64,000 nt of DNA from an uncultured Synechococcales cyanobacterium (GTDB taxonomy: Bacteria; Cyanobacteriota; Cyanobacteriia; Thermosynechococcales; Thermosynechococcaceae). Location of the stretch: positions 1 through 64,000 of the forward strand of contig CADCWO010000212.1 of assembly GCA_902806435.1 (NCBI GenBank), read 5' to 3'. The notes beneath the pieces are model-generated. The model was not told the origin of the DNA. It made no database searches and saw nothing but the letters and a program-made list of their open reading frames with translations. Made by a program: the position numbers and the translations under genes. Shown here piece after piece: positions 9,266 to 18,827 of the stretch. Each line of letters opens with the position of its first letter. Positions within the stretch are counted from its first letter, which is position 1.

Positions 9266-9760
9266 GTGAAGAGGACCCTTTACTTGATCCGTCATGGTAT
9301 TGCCACAAAGCGGCATCAAGATTTAGCCGATAAGCAGCGACCATTAACCTCCCAAGGACGGCTCAAAACTCAACAGGTCGCCCAGCGCCTGTGCCAACTA
9401 GACCTTCACTTTGATCTAATTCTGACTAGTCCCTTGGTTCGGGCTCGACAGACAGCCGAAATTCTGCAAGCAGCAGGCTTGAGTACTCAAGTAAATTTAT
9501 CCTCCACCTTGGCTCCTCTGGGTGACTTTAACCAATGGTTAAGATGGCTCAACAGCTGGCAAGACTCAGGGGGTAATTCCCTAGCGCTTGTAGGTCATCA
9601 ACCGGATTTAAGCCAGTGGGCTGAGCGCTTAGTCTGGGGACAACCAAAAGAGGTGCTGGAATTAAAAAAAGCAGGTGTGATGGGGCTTACGCTTCCCAAA
9701 ACCGGTTCAGCCGCTGGCAACAGTCAATTGTTTTGGCTTACCCCTCCCAGGCTGCTGTAA
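9266..9760 (+). CDS. sixA: phosphohistidine phosphatase SixA-like
   Basis: A 164-residue histidine-phosphatase-superfamily protein. The catalytic RHG is at LIRHGIATKR near the N-terminus, and the second His is in ALVGHQPDLSQW. SixA removes phosphate from histidine residues, classically on phosphotransfer domains. The start is a GTG 15 bp after the DHH gene, so the two probably form an operon. The small size and absence of a metabolic-mutase insertion favour SixA over phosphoglycerate mutase. Confidence 0.85.
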   Translation: MKRTLYLIRHGIATKRHQDLADKQRPLTSQGRLKTQQVAQRLCQLDLHFDLILTSPLVRARQTAEILQAAGLSTQVNLSSTLAPLGDFNQWLRWLNSWQDSGGNSLALVGHQPDLSQWAERLVWGQPKEVLELKKAGVMGLTLPKTGSAAGNSQLFWLTPPRLL

Positions 9761-9911
9761 GAGCAAAACGTTAACGAAGAACACTGCAGGTGGGGGTGCG
9801 ATGGCATACAATTTTCATGCCTACGTGATGATAGCAAAAGCTTACTCGCTTGCTGATGCTTGAACTGCTGCCGGTTGCTCAGACTTTATAAGGCATTATT
9901 AGGTCAAACCA

Positions 9912-11057
9912 ATGTCTAACTGCGAATATAAACCTGGTTTAGAGGGTATTCCTGCCACCCAGTCTAGTATCAGCTACGTTGATGGACAGCAAGGAATACT
10001 AGAGTATCGGGGGATCCGAATTGAAGATCTGGCTGAACATAGTAACTTTCTAGAAACATCCTATTTATTAATCTGGGGCGAGCTGCCAAGTGCCACGGAA
10101 CTAGAGGCGTTTGAGCACGAAATTCGTTACCACCGTCGCGTGAAGTACCGAATTCGCGACATGATGAAGTGTTTTCCAGAAAGTGGTCATCCGATGGACG
10201 CCCTGCAAGCTTCTGCTGCTGCGTTAGGGCTGTTCTACTCCCGCCGCGCCCTGGATGATCCAACCTATATACGTGCGGCTGTTGTGCGGTTGCTAGCTAA
10301 AATCCCTACCATGGTTGCCGCATTTCAGAATATCCGCAAGGGCAATGATCCTGTGCGCCCCTGGGATGACCTCAACTACGCGGCAAATTTCCTGTACATG
10401 TTGAATGAGCGTGAACCGGATCAGCTAGCTGCGCATGTCTTTGACGTCTGCCTGACGCTACACGCCGAACATACGATCAATGCCTCCACCTTCTCCGCAA
10501 TGGTGACCGCTTCTACTTTGACTGATCCCTACGCTGTGGTTGCTTCCGCAGTTGGCACTCTAGCGGGGCCGCTCCACGGCGGTGCCAACGAAGAAGTAAT
10601 TCAAACCCTAGAAGAAATCGGCTCTGTCGAAAATGTGGACGCTTATTTAGAAAATTGCCTCCAGCGCAAGTCTAAAATTATGGGTTTTGGACACCGGGTC
10701 TATAAAGTTAAAGACCCGCGGGCGACAATTTTGCAAAAACTGGCTGAACAACTGTTTGAGAAGTTTGGCCGGGATGAGTACTACGACATTGCCGTTGCTT
10801 TAGAAAAAGCAGTCACCGAAAAGTTGGGGAATCGTGGTATCTATGCCAACGTTGACTTTTATTCTGGGTTAGTCTACCGCAAGCTAGGTATTCCTACTGA
10901 TCTATTTACACCAGTGTTTGCGATCGCTCGGGTTGCCGGTTGGCTAGCCCACTGGAAAGAGCAAGTGGAAGAAAACCGCATCTTCCGGCCGACTCAAATT
11001 TATACAGGTCCCCATGACTTCCAGTACATCCCGATTGACCAGCGGCGAGACTTTTAG
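9912..11057 (+). CDS. gltA: citrate synthase
   Basis: Condenses acetyl-CoA and oxaloacetate to citrate, the entry to the cyanobacterial TCA route that feeds 2-oxoglutarate to nitrogen assimilation. The catalytic motifs are HAEHTINASTF, GPLHGGANE, GFGHRVYK and NVDFYSG; the His, His and Asp expected of citrate synthase are all visible. The 381-residue length fits the shorter bacterial hexameric or dimeric type. It stands between sixA and the ndhAIGE block in the same orientation, about 220 bp from ndhA. Confidence 0.96.
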   Translation: MSNCEYKPGLEGIPATQSSISYVDGQQGILEYRGIRIEDLAEHSNFLETSYLLIWGELPSATELEAFEHEIRYHRRVKYRIRDMMKCFPESGHPMDALQASAAALGLFYSRRALDDPTYIRAAVVRLLAKIPTMVAAFQNIRKGNDPVRPWDDLNYAANFLYMLNEREPDQLAAHVFDVCLTLHAEHTINASTFSAMVTASTLTDPYAVVASAVGTLAGPLHGGANEEVIQTLEEIGSVENVDAYLENCLQRKSKIMGFGHRVYKVKDPRATILQKLAEQLFEKFGRDEYYDIAVALEKAVTEKLGNRGIYANVDFYSGLVYRKLGIPTDLFTPVFAIARVAGWLAHWKEQVEENRIFRPTQIYTGPHDFQYIPIDQRRDF

Positions 11058-11278
11058 CCGTTTCGCCAGTCAGGAACCCTTTACCTCACGGGCCTGCGGT
11101 GCAGAGTAGACAGAGCAATATATACTATCAAAGGTAATCAAAATCCCAGTCAGAAACTTGCTGTCTAAGGGGTTGAGGTCACTCCTTGGGCTTCGCTACT
11201 AATTTCTATCAGCCTCTAGTTCGCTAGGATCAAGCTGCATGTTTATGGCTACTGTTCTTCTACATGACATTGGGAACT

Positions 11279-12397
11279 ATGACCCCAGGTATTGATCTTC
11301 AACAACGTTTCATTGAAACCTTGAGAGACTTGGGCCTACCTCAGGGTGTTGCCAAGGTAGCCTGGCTACCCCTGCCCATGATTTTAATCATCATTGGTGC
11401 CACCCTTGGAGTGCTGGTCACGGTATGGCTAGAGCGAAAGATTTCCGCTGCTGCTCAACAACGGATTGGACCAGAATTTGCCGGACCGTTGGGAATTCTG
11501 CAAGCGGTTGCCGATGGACTCAAACTTGTATTTAAAGCAGATATTGTGCCAGCAAAAGCCGATCCCTGGTTATTTACACTGGCCCCGGTTATTGTCGTTT
11601 TTCCAGCCTTTTTATCTTATTTGATCGTGCCCTTTGGTCAAAATCTCTTAATCTCCAATGTTGGGATCGGAATTTTCCTCTGGATTTCTCTCTCTAGCAT
11701 TGCACCGATTGGTTTGATGATGGCCGGGTACTCTTCAAATAACAAGTACTCTTTGCTCGGTGGTTTGCGGGCTGTTGCCCAGTCAATCAGCTATGAGGTT
11801 CCCCTAGCCTTGGCAGTGTTGGCAGTGGTGATGATGTCCAATAGTCTTAGCACGATTGATATTGTAGAGCAGCAATCTGGGTATGGCATCCTTGGCTGGA
11901 ATGTCTGGCGACAACCGATTGGCTTGATTCTATTTTGGATCGCTGCTTTGGCTGAAACTGAGCGGTTACCTTTTGACTTGCCAGAGGCAGAAGAAGAACT
12001 TGTTGCTGGTTACCAGACAGAATATTCTGGGATGAAGTTTGGCCTATTTTATGTAGCTTCCTACGTCAACTTAGTACTTTCGGCTTTGCTAGCCTCAATT
12101 TTGTATTTTGGAGGCTGGGACTTTCCTATTCCCCTGACCGTGGTTTCAGGCTGGCTAAGTATCAATGAGACTGGTCCGATCTTCCAGATTGTCGTCGCTT
12201 CTTTGGGGATTACGATGACCCTACTGAAAGCATACTTCTTTGTCTTTTTGGCAATTTTGCTGCGTTGGACCGTCCCTAGGGTGCGGATTGACCAGCTACT
12301 AGACTTAGGTTGGAAGTTTCTGCTGCCTATTGGGTTGGTAAATTTGCTCCTAACGGCAGGATTAAAACTGGCGTTTCCGTTTGCGTTTGGGGGTTAG
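11279..12397 (+). CDS. ndhA: NAD(P)H-quinone oxidoreductase subunit 1 (NdhA)
   Basis: Membrane subunit of thylakoid NDH-1, which takes electrons from ferredoxin to plastoquinone in cyclic electron flow and respiration and forms part of the quinone chamber. Hallmarks are [22 protein letters not shown], then ADGLKLVFK, and the loop [26 protein letters not shown], plus about eight hydrophobic helices. ATG 11279 gives 372 residues, which matches the usual start just before GIDLQ and has GGGAA upstream; an in-frame ATG at 11264 would add five residues. It is the first gene of ndhA-ndhI-ndhG-ndhE. Confidence 0.95.
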   Translation: MTPGIDLQQRFIETLRDLGLPQGVAKVAWLPLPMILIIIGATLGVLVTVWLERKISAAAQQRIGPEFAGPLGILQAVADGLKLVFKADIVPAKADPWLFTLAPVIVVFPAFLSYLIVPFGQNLLISNVGIGIFLWISLSSIAPIGLMMAGYSSNNKYSLLGGLRAVAQSISYEVPLALAVLAVVMMSNSLSTIDIVEQQSGYGILGWNVWRQPIGLILFWIAALAETERLPFDLPEAEEELVAGYQTEYSGMKFGLFYVASYVNLVLSALLASILYFGGWDFPIPLTVVSGWLSINETGPIFQIVVASLGITMTLLKAYFFVFLAILLRWTVPRVRIDQLLDLGWKFLLPIGLVNLLLTAGLKLAFPFAFGG

Positions 12398-12484
12398 GCG
12401 CATTTTCTTAAACTTTCTTAAGCTAAAGTTAGGGATTGCCAATAGTACTCAGTCCTAGGTTTAAAGATCACAAGTAATTGACCT

Positions 12485-13129
12485 ATGCTTAACTTCCTTA
12501 GTAAAGTCACTGGCTACGCTCAAGAAACAGTTCAAGCGGCACGTTACATTGGGCAAGGGCTATCTGTCACCTTTGATCACATGCGTCGTCGTCCAGTCAC
12601 AGTCCAGTATCCTTACGAAAAACTAATCCCTTCGGAGCGGTTTCGGGGACGCATTCACTTTGAGTTTGACAAGTGTATTTCCTGTGAAGTTTGTGTCCGC
12701 GTTTGTCCGATCAACCTACCAGTAGTGGACTGGGAATACAACAAAGAAAGTAAAAAGAAGCAGCTCAAGCACTACAGCATTGACTTTGGGGTTTGTATTT
12801 TCTGTGCTAACTGCGTTGAGTATTGCCCTACCAATTGTCTATCGGTTACTGAAGAATACGAACTTGCTACCTATGACCGCCATGAGTTGAACTTTGATAG
12901 CGTGGCGATGGGCAGGCTACCCTACAAGGTAACTGAAGATCCAGCCGTCACTCCTCTGCGGGAACTGGCCTACCTGCCTGAAGGTGTTATGGATCCTCAC
13001 GGGGTACCTCAAACCGTTCGGCGGGCTGGTCAGCGTCCCGAAGAAATTTTGGAGCAAATGGAAGTGCCAGAAAAAAAGCCGGCCGGGCAGAAGGCAGAAG
13101 CTTCATCGAGTAAGGAGACGCAAGAGTGA
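12485..13129 (+). CDS. ndhI: NAD(P)H-quinone oxidoreductase subunit I (NdhI)
   Basis: Peripheral-arm iron-sulfur subunit of NDH-1. It has two ferredoxin-type 4Fe-4S motifs, [12 protein letters not shown] and [12 protein letters not shown], which carry electrons toward the quinone site. Its 214 residues end in a charged, low-complexity tail that varies among cyanobacteria. It lies 87 bp after ndhA, and its TGA overlaps the GTG start of ndhG (GTGA), indicating translational coupling. Confidence 0.95.
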   Translation: MLNFLSKVTGYAQETVQAARYIGQGLSVTFDHMRRRPVTVQYPYEKLIPSERFRGRIHFEFDKCISCEVCVRVCPINLPVVDWEYNKESKKKQLKHYSIDFGVCIFCANCVEYCPTNCLSVTEEYELATYDRHELNFDSVAMGRLPYKVTEDPAVTPLRELAYLPEGVMDPHGVPQTVRRAGQRPEEILEQMEVPEKKPAGQKAEASSSKETQE

Positions 13130-13758
13130 ATTTAGCAGAAGGAGTTCAGATTGTTTCGTTTGGCCTTTTAGGCTTGGCAATGATTGGGGCGGCGCTAGGC
13201 GTTGTATTGCTCCAAAATATTGTCTATTCAGCCTTCCTCCTGGGAGGCGTTTTCATCAGTATTTCTGGTCTTTATCTGCTACTCAATGCGGATTTTGTTG
13301 CCGCCGCCCAAGTCCTGATTTACGTTGGCGCAGTTAATGTTTTGATCCTGTTTGCAATTATGCTGGTCAACAAGCAGGAGGATTTTGATCCGATCATCGG
13401 GCGCTGGGTTCGCCAGGGGGCAACCGCCTTAGTTTGTTTTGGGTTATTTTCCCTTCTAGGCGTCATGGTTTTGCAAACCTCGTGGTCAAGTTCAACTTCC
13501 GGTGCAAAGCCAGCAGTTGACACAACTGTGTTGCTTGGGGAGCACTTTTTCAGTGACTTCCTGCTGCCCTTTGAACTGGCATCAGTTTTACTGTTGATGG
13601 CTTTAGTCGGGGCCATTGTCATTGCCCGCCGCGAGTACCTGCCAGAAGAAATCGTCTCGCCGCAGCAACAGCCTCCCTTAACCTTGCCAGAACGAGCTCG
13701 TCAACCAATAGCTATTTCAGCGGGTACTAGTAGTTCACCGCAATCAACCTCTGAATGA
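13126..13758 (+). CDS. ndhG: NAD(P)H-quinone oxidoreductase subunit 6 (NdhG)
   Basis: Membrane subunit of NDH-1 (Nqo10/NuoJ family). Five hydrophobic helices are visible, with the conserved [21 protein letters not shown] segment that contains the family pi-bulge region of helix 3. The C-terminus after ARREYLPEE is a polar tail. The GTG start overlaps the ndhI stop and has AAGGAG about 9 bases upstream. It belongs to the ndhAIGE operon. Confidence 0.94.
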   Translation: MNLAEGVQIVSFGLLGLAMIGAALGVVLLQNIVYSAFLLGGVFISISGLYLLLNADFVAAAQVLIYVGAVNVLILFAIMLVNKQEDFDPIIGRWVRQGATALVCFGLFSLLGVMVLQTSWSSSTSGAKPAVDTTVLLGEHFFSDFLLPFELASVLLLMALVGAIVIARREYLPEEIVSPQQQPPLTLPERARQPIAISAGTSSSPQSTSE

Positions 13759-13801
13759 AGGTGTCATTGAGTGCCGTAGCTAAGGATAGGTCAAAGAAAT
13801 T

Positions 13802-14107
13802 ATGCAACTTCAGTACTTTTTACTGCTAGCCGCAGCTCTATTTTCAATCGGCATTTACGGATTGGTAACTAGTCGAAATGCCGTACGTGTGTTGATGTCA
13901 ATTGAGCTAATGTTGAACGCTGTCAATCTTAACCTGCTGGCATTTTCCAGCTTTCTCGACCCTCAAGGAATCAAAGGTCAAGTCTTTGCGGTCTTTGTGA
14001 TCACTGTGGCAGCGGCTGAGGCAGCAGTCGGATTAGCGATTATTCTCTCGATCTATCGCAACCGAGACACTGTTGATATGGAGCAGTTCAATCTTTTGAA
14101 GTGGTAG
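13802..14107 (+). CDS. ndhE: NAD(P)H-quinone oxidoreductase subunit 4L (NdhE)
   Basis: A 101-residue, three-helix subunit of NDH-1 (NuoK family). The conserved [17 protein letters not shown] carries the membrane Glu of helix 2 that takes part in proton translocation, and [18 protein letters not shown] carries the second Glu in helix 3. It is 43 bp after ndhG and closes the ndhAIGE block; nadK begins 25 bp later and may be read from the same transcript. Confidence 0.95.
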   Translation: MQLQYFLLLAAALFSIGIYGLVTSRNAVRVLMSIELMLNAVNLNLLAFSSFLDPQGIKGQVFAVFVITVAAAEAAVGLAIILSIYRNRDTVDMEQFNLLKW

Positions 14108-14132
14108 GCTGCTGAATTATCTTGCCAGTAAA

Positions 14133-15089
14133 GTGCAGCTAAAACAGGTCATTATTGTTTACAAGGCAGGGGATACTTCGGCCCAATACTGGGCCCAGAA
14201 GTGTGCTCAGGAATTGGAAGTACGCCAATGCCGGGTGCTTGTCGGTCCTAGCGGAGCTAAAGACAATCCTTACCCGGTCTTTTTAGCTTCGGTAACACAG
14301 CCGATTGATCTGGCTTTGGTGCTGGGTGGCGATGGCACAGCTTTAGGGGCAGCAAGGCATTTAGCGCCAGAACATATTCCAATGTTGGCGGTGAATGTTG
14401 GCGGACACCTAGGATTTCTGACAGAGCCTTTTGAAATATTTCAAGATACAGAAGCTGTCTGGGAGCGGCTATTAACTGATCGCTTTGCGGTCGAGCAACG
14501 GATGATGCTGCAAGCGGGCGTGTTCGATCCAGAACAGGCTCCGGACCACAGACCGGATACTCGTTCAGCCACCGGTTGGGAAAATCGTTTTTTGGCTCTG
14601 AACGATATGTGTGTCAAGCCAGCTGCCGCTGACCGCATGATCACGGCAATCCTAGAGATGGAAATTGATGGCGAGATCGTCGATCAGTACCAAGGGGACG
14701 GCTTGGTTGTGGCAACGCCAACTGGGTCTACCTCTTATACTGTTTCCGCTAACGGCCCAATTATCCACTCTGGCATGGAAGCGATCGCCGTTACCCCAAT
14801 CTGCCCCTTAAGTCTCTCAAGCCGCTCGATTGTTCTGCCCTCTGGCTCTGTGATCAGTATCTGGCCTCTAGCAGATCAAGATCTCAGTACTAAGCTTTGG
14901 ATGGACGGCGTCCTCGCCACTTCCATTTGGCCCGGACAGCGAGTAGATATTCGGATGGCAGAGTGCCAAGCTAAATATATTATTTTGAGAGAGAGCCATT
15001 CCTACTACCAAACCCTACGCGAAAAGCTTCAGTGGGCTGGAGCTCGGATTCGATACAGTAACAAGCACCGCAGGTTAGGTAATTCCTAA
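14133..15089 (+). CDS. nadK: NAD kinase
   Basis: Phosphorylates NAD to NADP. Motifs: LGGDGTALGAAR (GGDGT), the NDMCVKPA segment corresponding to the NE/D motif, and TPTGSTSYTVSANGP. The 318-residue length suits one of the two NAD kinases common in cyanobacteria. The start is GTG; no better ATG is near. Location directly behind NDH-1 genes is functionally sensible (NADP pool) but may be coincidental. Its stop lies inside the left arm of an inverted repeat shared with the convergent TMEM14 gene. Confidence 0.94.
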   Translation: MQLKQVIIVYKAGDTSAQYWAQKCAQELEVRQCRVLVGPSGAKDNPYPVFLASVTQPIDLALVLGGDGTALGAARHLAPEHIPMLAVNVGGHLGFLTEPFEIFQDTEAVWERLLTDRFAVEQRMMLQAGVFDPEQAPDHRPDTRSATGWENRFLALNDMCVKPAAADRMITAILEMEIDGEIVDQYQGDGLVVATPTGSTSYTVSANGPIIHSGMEAIAVTPICPLSLSSRSIVLPSGSVISIWPLADQDLSTKLWMDGVLATSIWPGQRVDIRMAECQAKYIILRESHSYYQTLREKLQWAGARIRYSNKHRRLGNS

Positions 15090-15105
15090 CCTCAAGCTAG
15101 GAATT
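15081..15105. terminator. hairpin between nadK and TMEM14 gene
   Basis: AATTCCTA (15081-15088) and TAGGAATT (15098-15105) form an 8-bp stem spanning the stop codons of two convergent genes. A T-rich stretch follows on the plus side (ATTTCC). Confidence 0.55.
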
Positions 15106-15418
15106 ATTTCCTCAATTGCGATAGCATCACCGCAAACACCACTGCTCCCAAGAACGTCATTAGTCCAGCGGGCATATATTGGCGAGTTTTGTTGAAGCGG
15201 ATCCCAAAAATAATGATTAAGCCAAGAGTGATCGCTAGCCCCAGTAGCAAACCCCAAGGCTGGCCTTGAAGTTGGATTAATCCGCTTAGAATTAATAAGA
15301 AACCTGCGATACTTCCAGAGATAATAGAAGCTTTGCTGCGGCTCTTAAAATAGCCAATCATCCCCCCAATAATTGTCAGAGCACCATAAATTAAGGCTAC
15401 TGCCGCCCCTATGGTCAT
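15104..15418 (-). CDS. TMEM14 family membrane protein
   Basis: A 104-residue integral membrane protein with four hydrophobic helices and Gly-rich packing motifs (GGMIGYFKSRSKASIISGSIAG), matching the TMEM14/UPF0136 family. Eukaryotic members sit in mitochondrial or plastid envelopes and are linked to heme or fatty-acid transport; the bacterial role is unknown. It is convergent with nadK, separated only by the shared hairpin. The ATG start puts the first helix directly at the N-terminus. Confidence 0.85.
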   Translation of the reverse strand: MTIGAAVALIYGALTIIGGMIGYFKSRSKASIISGSIAGFLLILSGLIQLQGQPWGLLLGLAITLGLIIIFGIRFNKTRQYMPAGLMTFLGAVVFAVMLSQLRK

Positions 15419-15602
15419 AAGCCTATGTTTAAATGCCTTGCGGGAACAATTAGAGCTAAAAGTGCGACATTTCTAAAAAGTACTAAACTATTTAATACCG
15501 ATGTTTTTTTGAATTTATTCACAATTCAATCAATTAGATAGAAAGCATCATTAAACAAGATGCAAGTAGCATAGCAGCTTATAGCCCTACAAGGACTCCC
15601 AA

Positions 15603-18600
15603 ATGGCGAAGGTAGCACTGCTGATTGGGGTGGAAGATTACAGACCGGAGGCAAAATCCCTGCCGGGGGCTGCAAATAATATTGCGGCCATGAAGCAAGT
15701 ATTACAGCATCCTGAGGTTGGCCGCTTTAGCCAGGTGAAAACGCTTCATAACCCGGATCCTTTGGTGATGCAACAGACAATAGAAATGCTGTTTAGCGAG
15801 CGCCAAAGAGAAGATTTGGTGCTGCTTTACTTTTACGGTCAGGGGATTAAGAACAACCAGGGAAAGTTGTACTTGGCGATGGCTTCCAGTCGTCAAGATG
15901 CTGCCGGTAAGCTTGTGCGCTCAACCGCTGTTCCTGCCACATTTATTCAAGACATGATGAACAGTAGTGCGGCTCAGCAGCAAGTGGTGATCCTTGACTG
16001 CTGGTTTCGAGAAGCAGCCCTGGAAGACTGGTCAGCCCCAGACGATCCAGTTGTTAATCATCGGCAACAGGTAAGTGGACAGCGACAAGCCGTACTGCTT
16101 GCTTCCACCACAGAAACCCATGCTCCTCAACAGTCATCTGATCTATCAGCTTTTACGCTTTACCTCGTAAAAGGTCTAGCAACGGGAGCTGCAGACATAG
16201 ATAACGACGGTGTGATTGCGATTGATGAGTGGTACGAATATGCCAGACGCAATCTACAAGTCATGGCTCCTGCCACCCAATTAGCTATCTATGCGACAAA
16301 GGCGGGTAACAAGATTTTGTTGGCCCAAGCGCCGATTGATGACCCAAAGCAAAGGTATCGCCAAACGGTTGAGCGATGGCTGCGTAGGGAGGGATCTGCG
16401 GTTACGCGTGGCATTTTAGAAGTAGTACGCGATCGCCTAGGTTTGCTGCCTCAAGAGGCAGTGGCGATCGAGGCACAAGCTCTCCAGGGCCAAGCGACAC
16501 GACCCTCAACCCAGAGAGGTGCCTTATCACCGCTCCAGAGCCACACCAAGGTTCCAGCCCCCCAGATACCCAGAACGCCCCCCTCAGTCAGCACTCAGCC
16601 AGCGGTCCCGCAACCCCTCACTCCACCCCAATCTTCCATAGAAACTTCTCCCACTCCGAAAAGGCAAGCCGTCAAGGTTGCTCTACTGATTGGTGTCAGT
16701 GATTGTGGTGCAGGCTTTACGCCTTTACCTGGAGCAATCAAAGATATCGAGGCCCTGCAACATGTTTTGCAGCACCCACAGCGTGAGTTTGCACAAGTAA
16801 AAACGCTAATTAATCCTGGCCTTCTGGTGATGCAACAGACGATAGAAACGCTGTTTGGTGATTGCCAAAGTGACGATCTCGTAGTACTTTACTTCTCTGG
16901 CCACGGCGTTAAAGATGACCGAGGAAAGCTCTATCTAACCACGAGTGCAACGCGCAAAGATACGCAGGGCAGGCTGGTTAAGTCGACAGCGGTTCCGGCT
17001 AGCTTTTTACAGGATGTCATGGGCGATAGCCAGTCTAGGCGCCAAGTGCTCATCCTTGACTGTTGGTTTGGCGGCACGTTCACAGAAAACTGGCTGGCTG
17101 AGAATGTTGGCCCGGTAAATATTCAGAACCAATTTGGCGGGGCAGGGCGTGTTATCTTAGCGTCTTCTACAGTTACCCAAAGTGCTTTTGAGCAAAAAGG
17201 AGCAGATCTCTCAACCTATACTGATTACCTGGTTGAAGGCCTTGAAACTGGCGCTGCCGATCTCAATAGTGATGGAGCGATTACTGTTCAGGAGCTGCAC
17301 GAGTATACGCGCAGAAAAGTGCAAAAGAGTGCCCCTGCCACTCAGCCAGAAATTTATGGTGCTGAAGTAGACTACGGAATTCTGCTGGCTAACGCTCCAA
17401 TTAATGACGCGCGGCTAGAGTATCGCAAAGAAGTTGAGCGTTGTGCTAGCTATGGCGGGATTTCTGTGGTTAGCCGTAGTATTTTAGACCTGCTGCGCGA
17501 GAAACTAGGGCTACCGCTTGCAGAAACAACAGCGATTGAGAGGCAAGTTCTAAAACCCCATCAAGCTTACCAGAAGAAATTACAACGCTACGCTCAGGTA
17601 TTAGTAGAAGCAATTCAGCAAGAATACCCCTTATATAACGACACACGCAGCCGGTTTATACGCTTCCAGCAAGTACTGGGGCTACGGGATGAGGATATTT
17701 CTCTAATCGAGGCGCAGGTTGTGCGTCAGGTCAGAGGCGATCAGTCAGCCGCTCAGTTCACTAGCTCGCTTGAGCCTGATGGGCAGCCCTCTAAACAAGC
17801 AACCCCTACCCGATCGTTAACCAATAAAACTACTCCAGTTAAACCTGCTGCAAAATCAACTGCTCGTAGACACTCCCATCCAGTTGATAACGCGACTGAT
17901 TCCTCTAGCCAGACTCAGAAGAATCGCTGGCTGCTTCTTGGCGCAGCCACTGCTGCGCTTTTAGCTTTGGTTGGTATTATTTATGGATTTCGCCACTGGC
18001 AAGGTTTGCAACGGCTGAAGACCGCTCAAGCACTAGCAACTCAAAAAAACTATGAGGATTGCTTTCAACAAGCCCAAGCTATTCCTGTTTCCTCAGCCGC
18101 TCAAAACCTGCTCCAATACTGCGGGGCGGAAGCCAACTGGCAGAATGTGCAAGCCCAGTCCTTTGCTGATGAATATGGGGACACAGTTTGGGCCTTGGCA
18201 ATCAGCCCGCACTCTTCAATGCTTGCTAGTACAAGCGATGATACGGTTAACCTCTGGGATATAGCAACAGGGAAACTGCGCACTCTCTCTGGTCATACTG
18301 ACACCGTTTGGGCGATTGCGATTAGTTCCGATGGGGAAACCCTGGCTAGTGGTAGTAGTGACCAGACGATCAATATCTGGAACCTCAAGACGGGGAAGTT
18401 GCTGCATACTCTCTCTGGACACACTAGTCGGGTGCTGTCCGTTGCGATCAGCCCAGATGGGCAAACCCTAGCCAGTGGTAGCAACGATAAAACAATCAAG
18501 CTGTGGAACTTGCCTACGGGCGAACTGCTGCGTACCCTACAGGGTCATACAAAGCACATTAATGCTATTGCTATTAGCCCTAATGGCAAAACGATAGCTA

Positions 18601-18770
18601 GCGGCAGTGAAGATCAGACTGTCAAGCTGTGGAACCTAAACACTGGAGAGCTACGCCGCAGTCTTTCTACCGATCAGAACGATGTTTATGCGGTTGCTTT
18701 TAGCCCCGATGGCCAATCTCTCGCGAGTGGCAATAAAGATGGCATAGTCAAGATTTGGCGTAGGAGTTAA
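15603..18770 (+). CDS. tandem caspase-like (orthocaspase-type) / WD40 membrane protein, probably protease-dead
   Basis: A 1055-residue protein with two alignable caspase-like (peptidase C14) domains at about 1-245 and 357-600, each followed by a similar helical segment (252-295 and 603-650). A membrane helix lies at about 775-797, then five WD40 repeats at about 858-1055. In active relatives the dyad is SGHG and DSCFSG. Here domain 1 has YGQG (Gln80 for His) and DCWF (Trp134 at the Cys position); domain 2 keeps His434 but also has DCWF (Trp488). Each domain carries an EF-hand-like loop (198-209, 553-564). The likely role is a membrane-tethered scaffold or pseudo-enzyme, by inference. Confidence 0.9.
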   Translation: MAKVALLIGVEDYRPEAKSLPGAANNIAAMKQVLQHPEVGRFSQVKTLHNPDPLVMQQTIEMLFSERQREDLVLLYFYGQGIKNNQGKLYLAMASSRQDAAGKLVRSTAVPATFIQDMMNSSAAQQQVVILDCWFREAALEDWSAPDDPVVNHRQQVSGQRQAVLLASTTETHAPQQSSDLSAFTLYLVKGLATGAADIDNDGVIAIDEWYEYARRNLQVMAPATQLAIYATKAGNKILLAQAPIDDPKQRYRQTVERWLRREGSAVTRGILEVVRDRLGLLPQEAVAIEAQALQGQATRPSTQRGALSPLQSHTKVPAPQIPRTPPSVSTQPAVPQPLTPPQSSIETSPTPKRQAVKVALLIGVSDCGAGFTPLPGAIKDIEALQHVLQHPQREFAQVKTLINPGLLVMQQTIETLFGDCQSDDLVVLYFSGHGVKDDRGKLYLTTSATRKDTQGRLVKSTAVPASFLQDVMGDSQSRRQVLILDCWFGGTFTENWLAENVGPVNIQNQFGGAGRVILASSTVTQSAFEQKGADLSTYTDYLVEGLETGAADLNSDGAITVQELHEYTRRKVQKSAPATQPEIYGAEVDYGILLANAPINDARLEYRKEVERCASYGGISVVSRSILDLLREKLGLPLAETTAIERQVLKPHQAYQKKLQRYAQVLVEAIQQEYPLYNDTRSRFIRFQQVLGLRDEDISLIEAQVVRQVRGDQSAAQFTSSLEPDGQPSKQATPTRSLTNKTTPVKPAAKSTARRHSHPVDNATDSSSQTQKNRWLLLGAATAALLALVGIIYGFRHWQGLQRLKTAQALATQKNYEDCFQQAQAIPVSSAAQNLLQYCGAEANWQNVQAQSFADEYGDTVWALAISPHSSMLASTSDDTVNLWDIATGKLRTLSGHTDTVWAIAISSDGETLASGSSDQTINIWNLKTGKLLHTLSGHTSRVLSVAISPDGQTLASGSNDKTIKLWNLPTGELLRTLQGHTKHINAIAISPNGKTIASGSEDQTVKLWNLNTGELRRSLSTDQNDVYAVAFSPDGQSLASGNKDGIVKIWRRS

Positions 18771-18827
18771 GCTTTGCTACCTCAAATGAGCAAGATTGGC
18801 AGGCCCCGTTGCTCAAGCTCAAGCATG

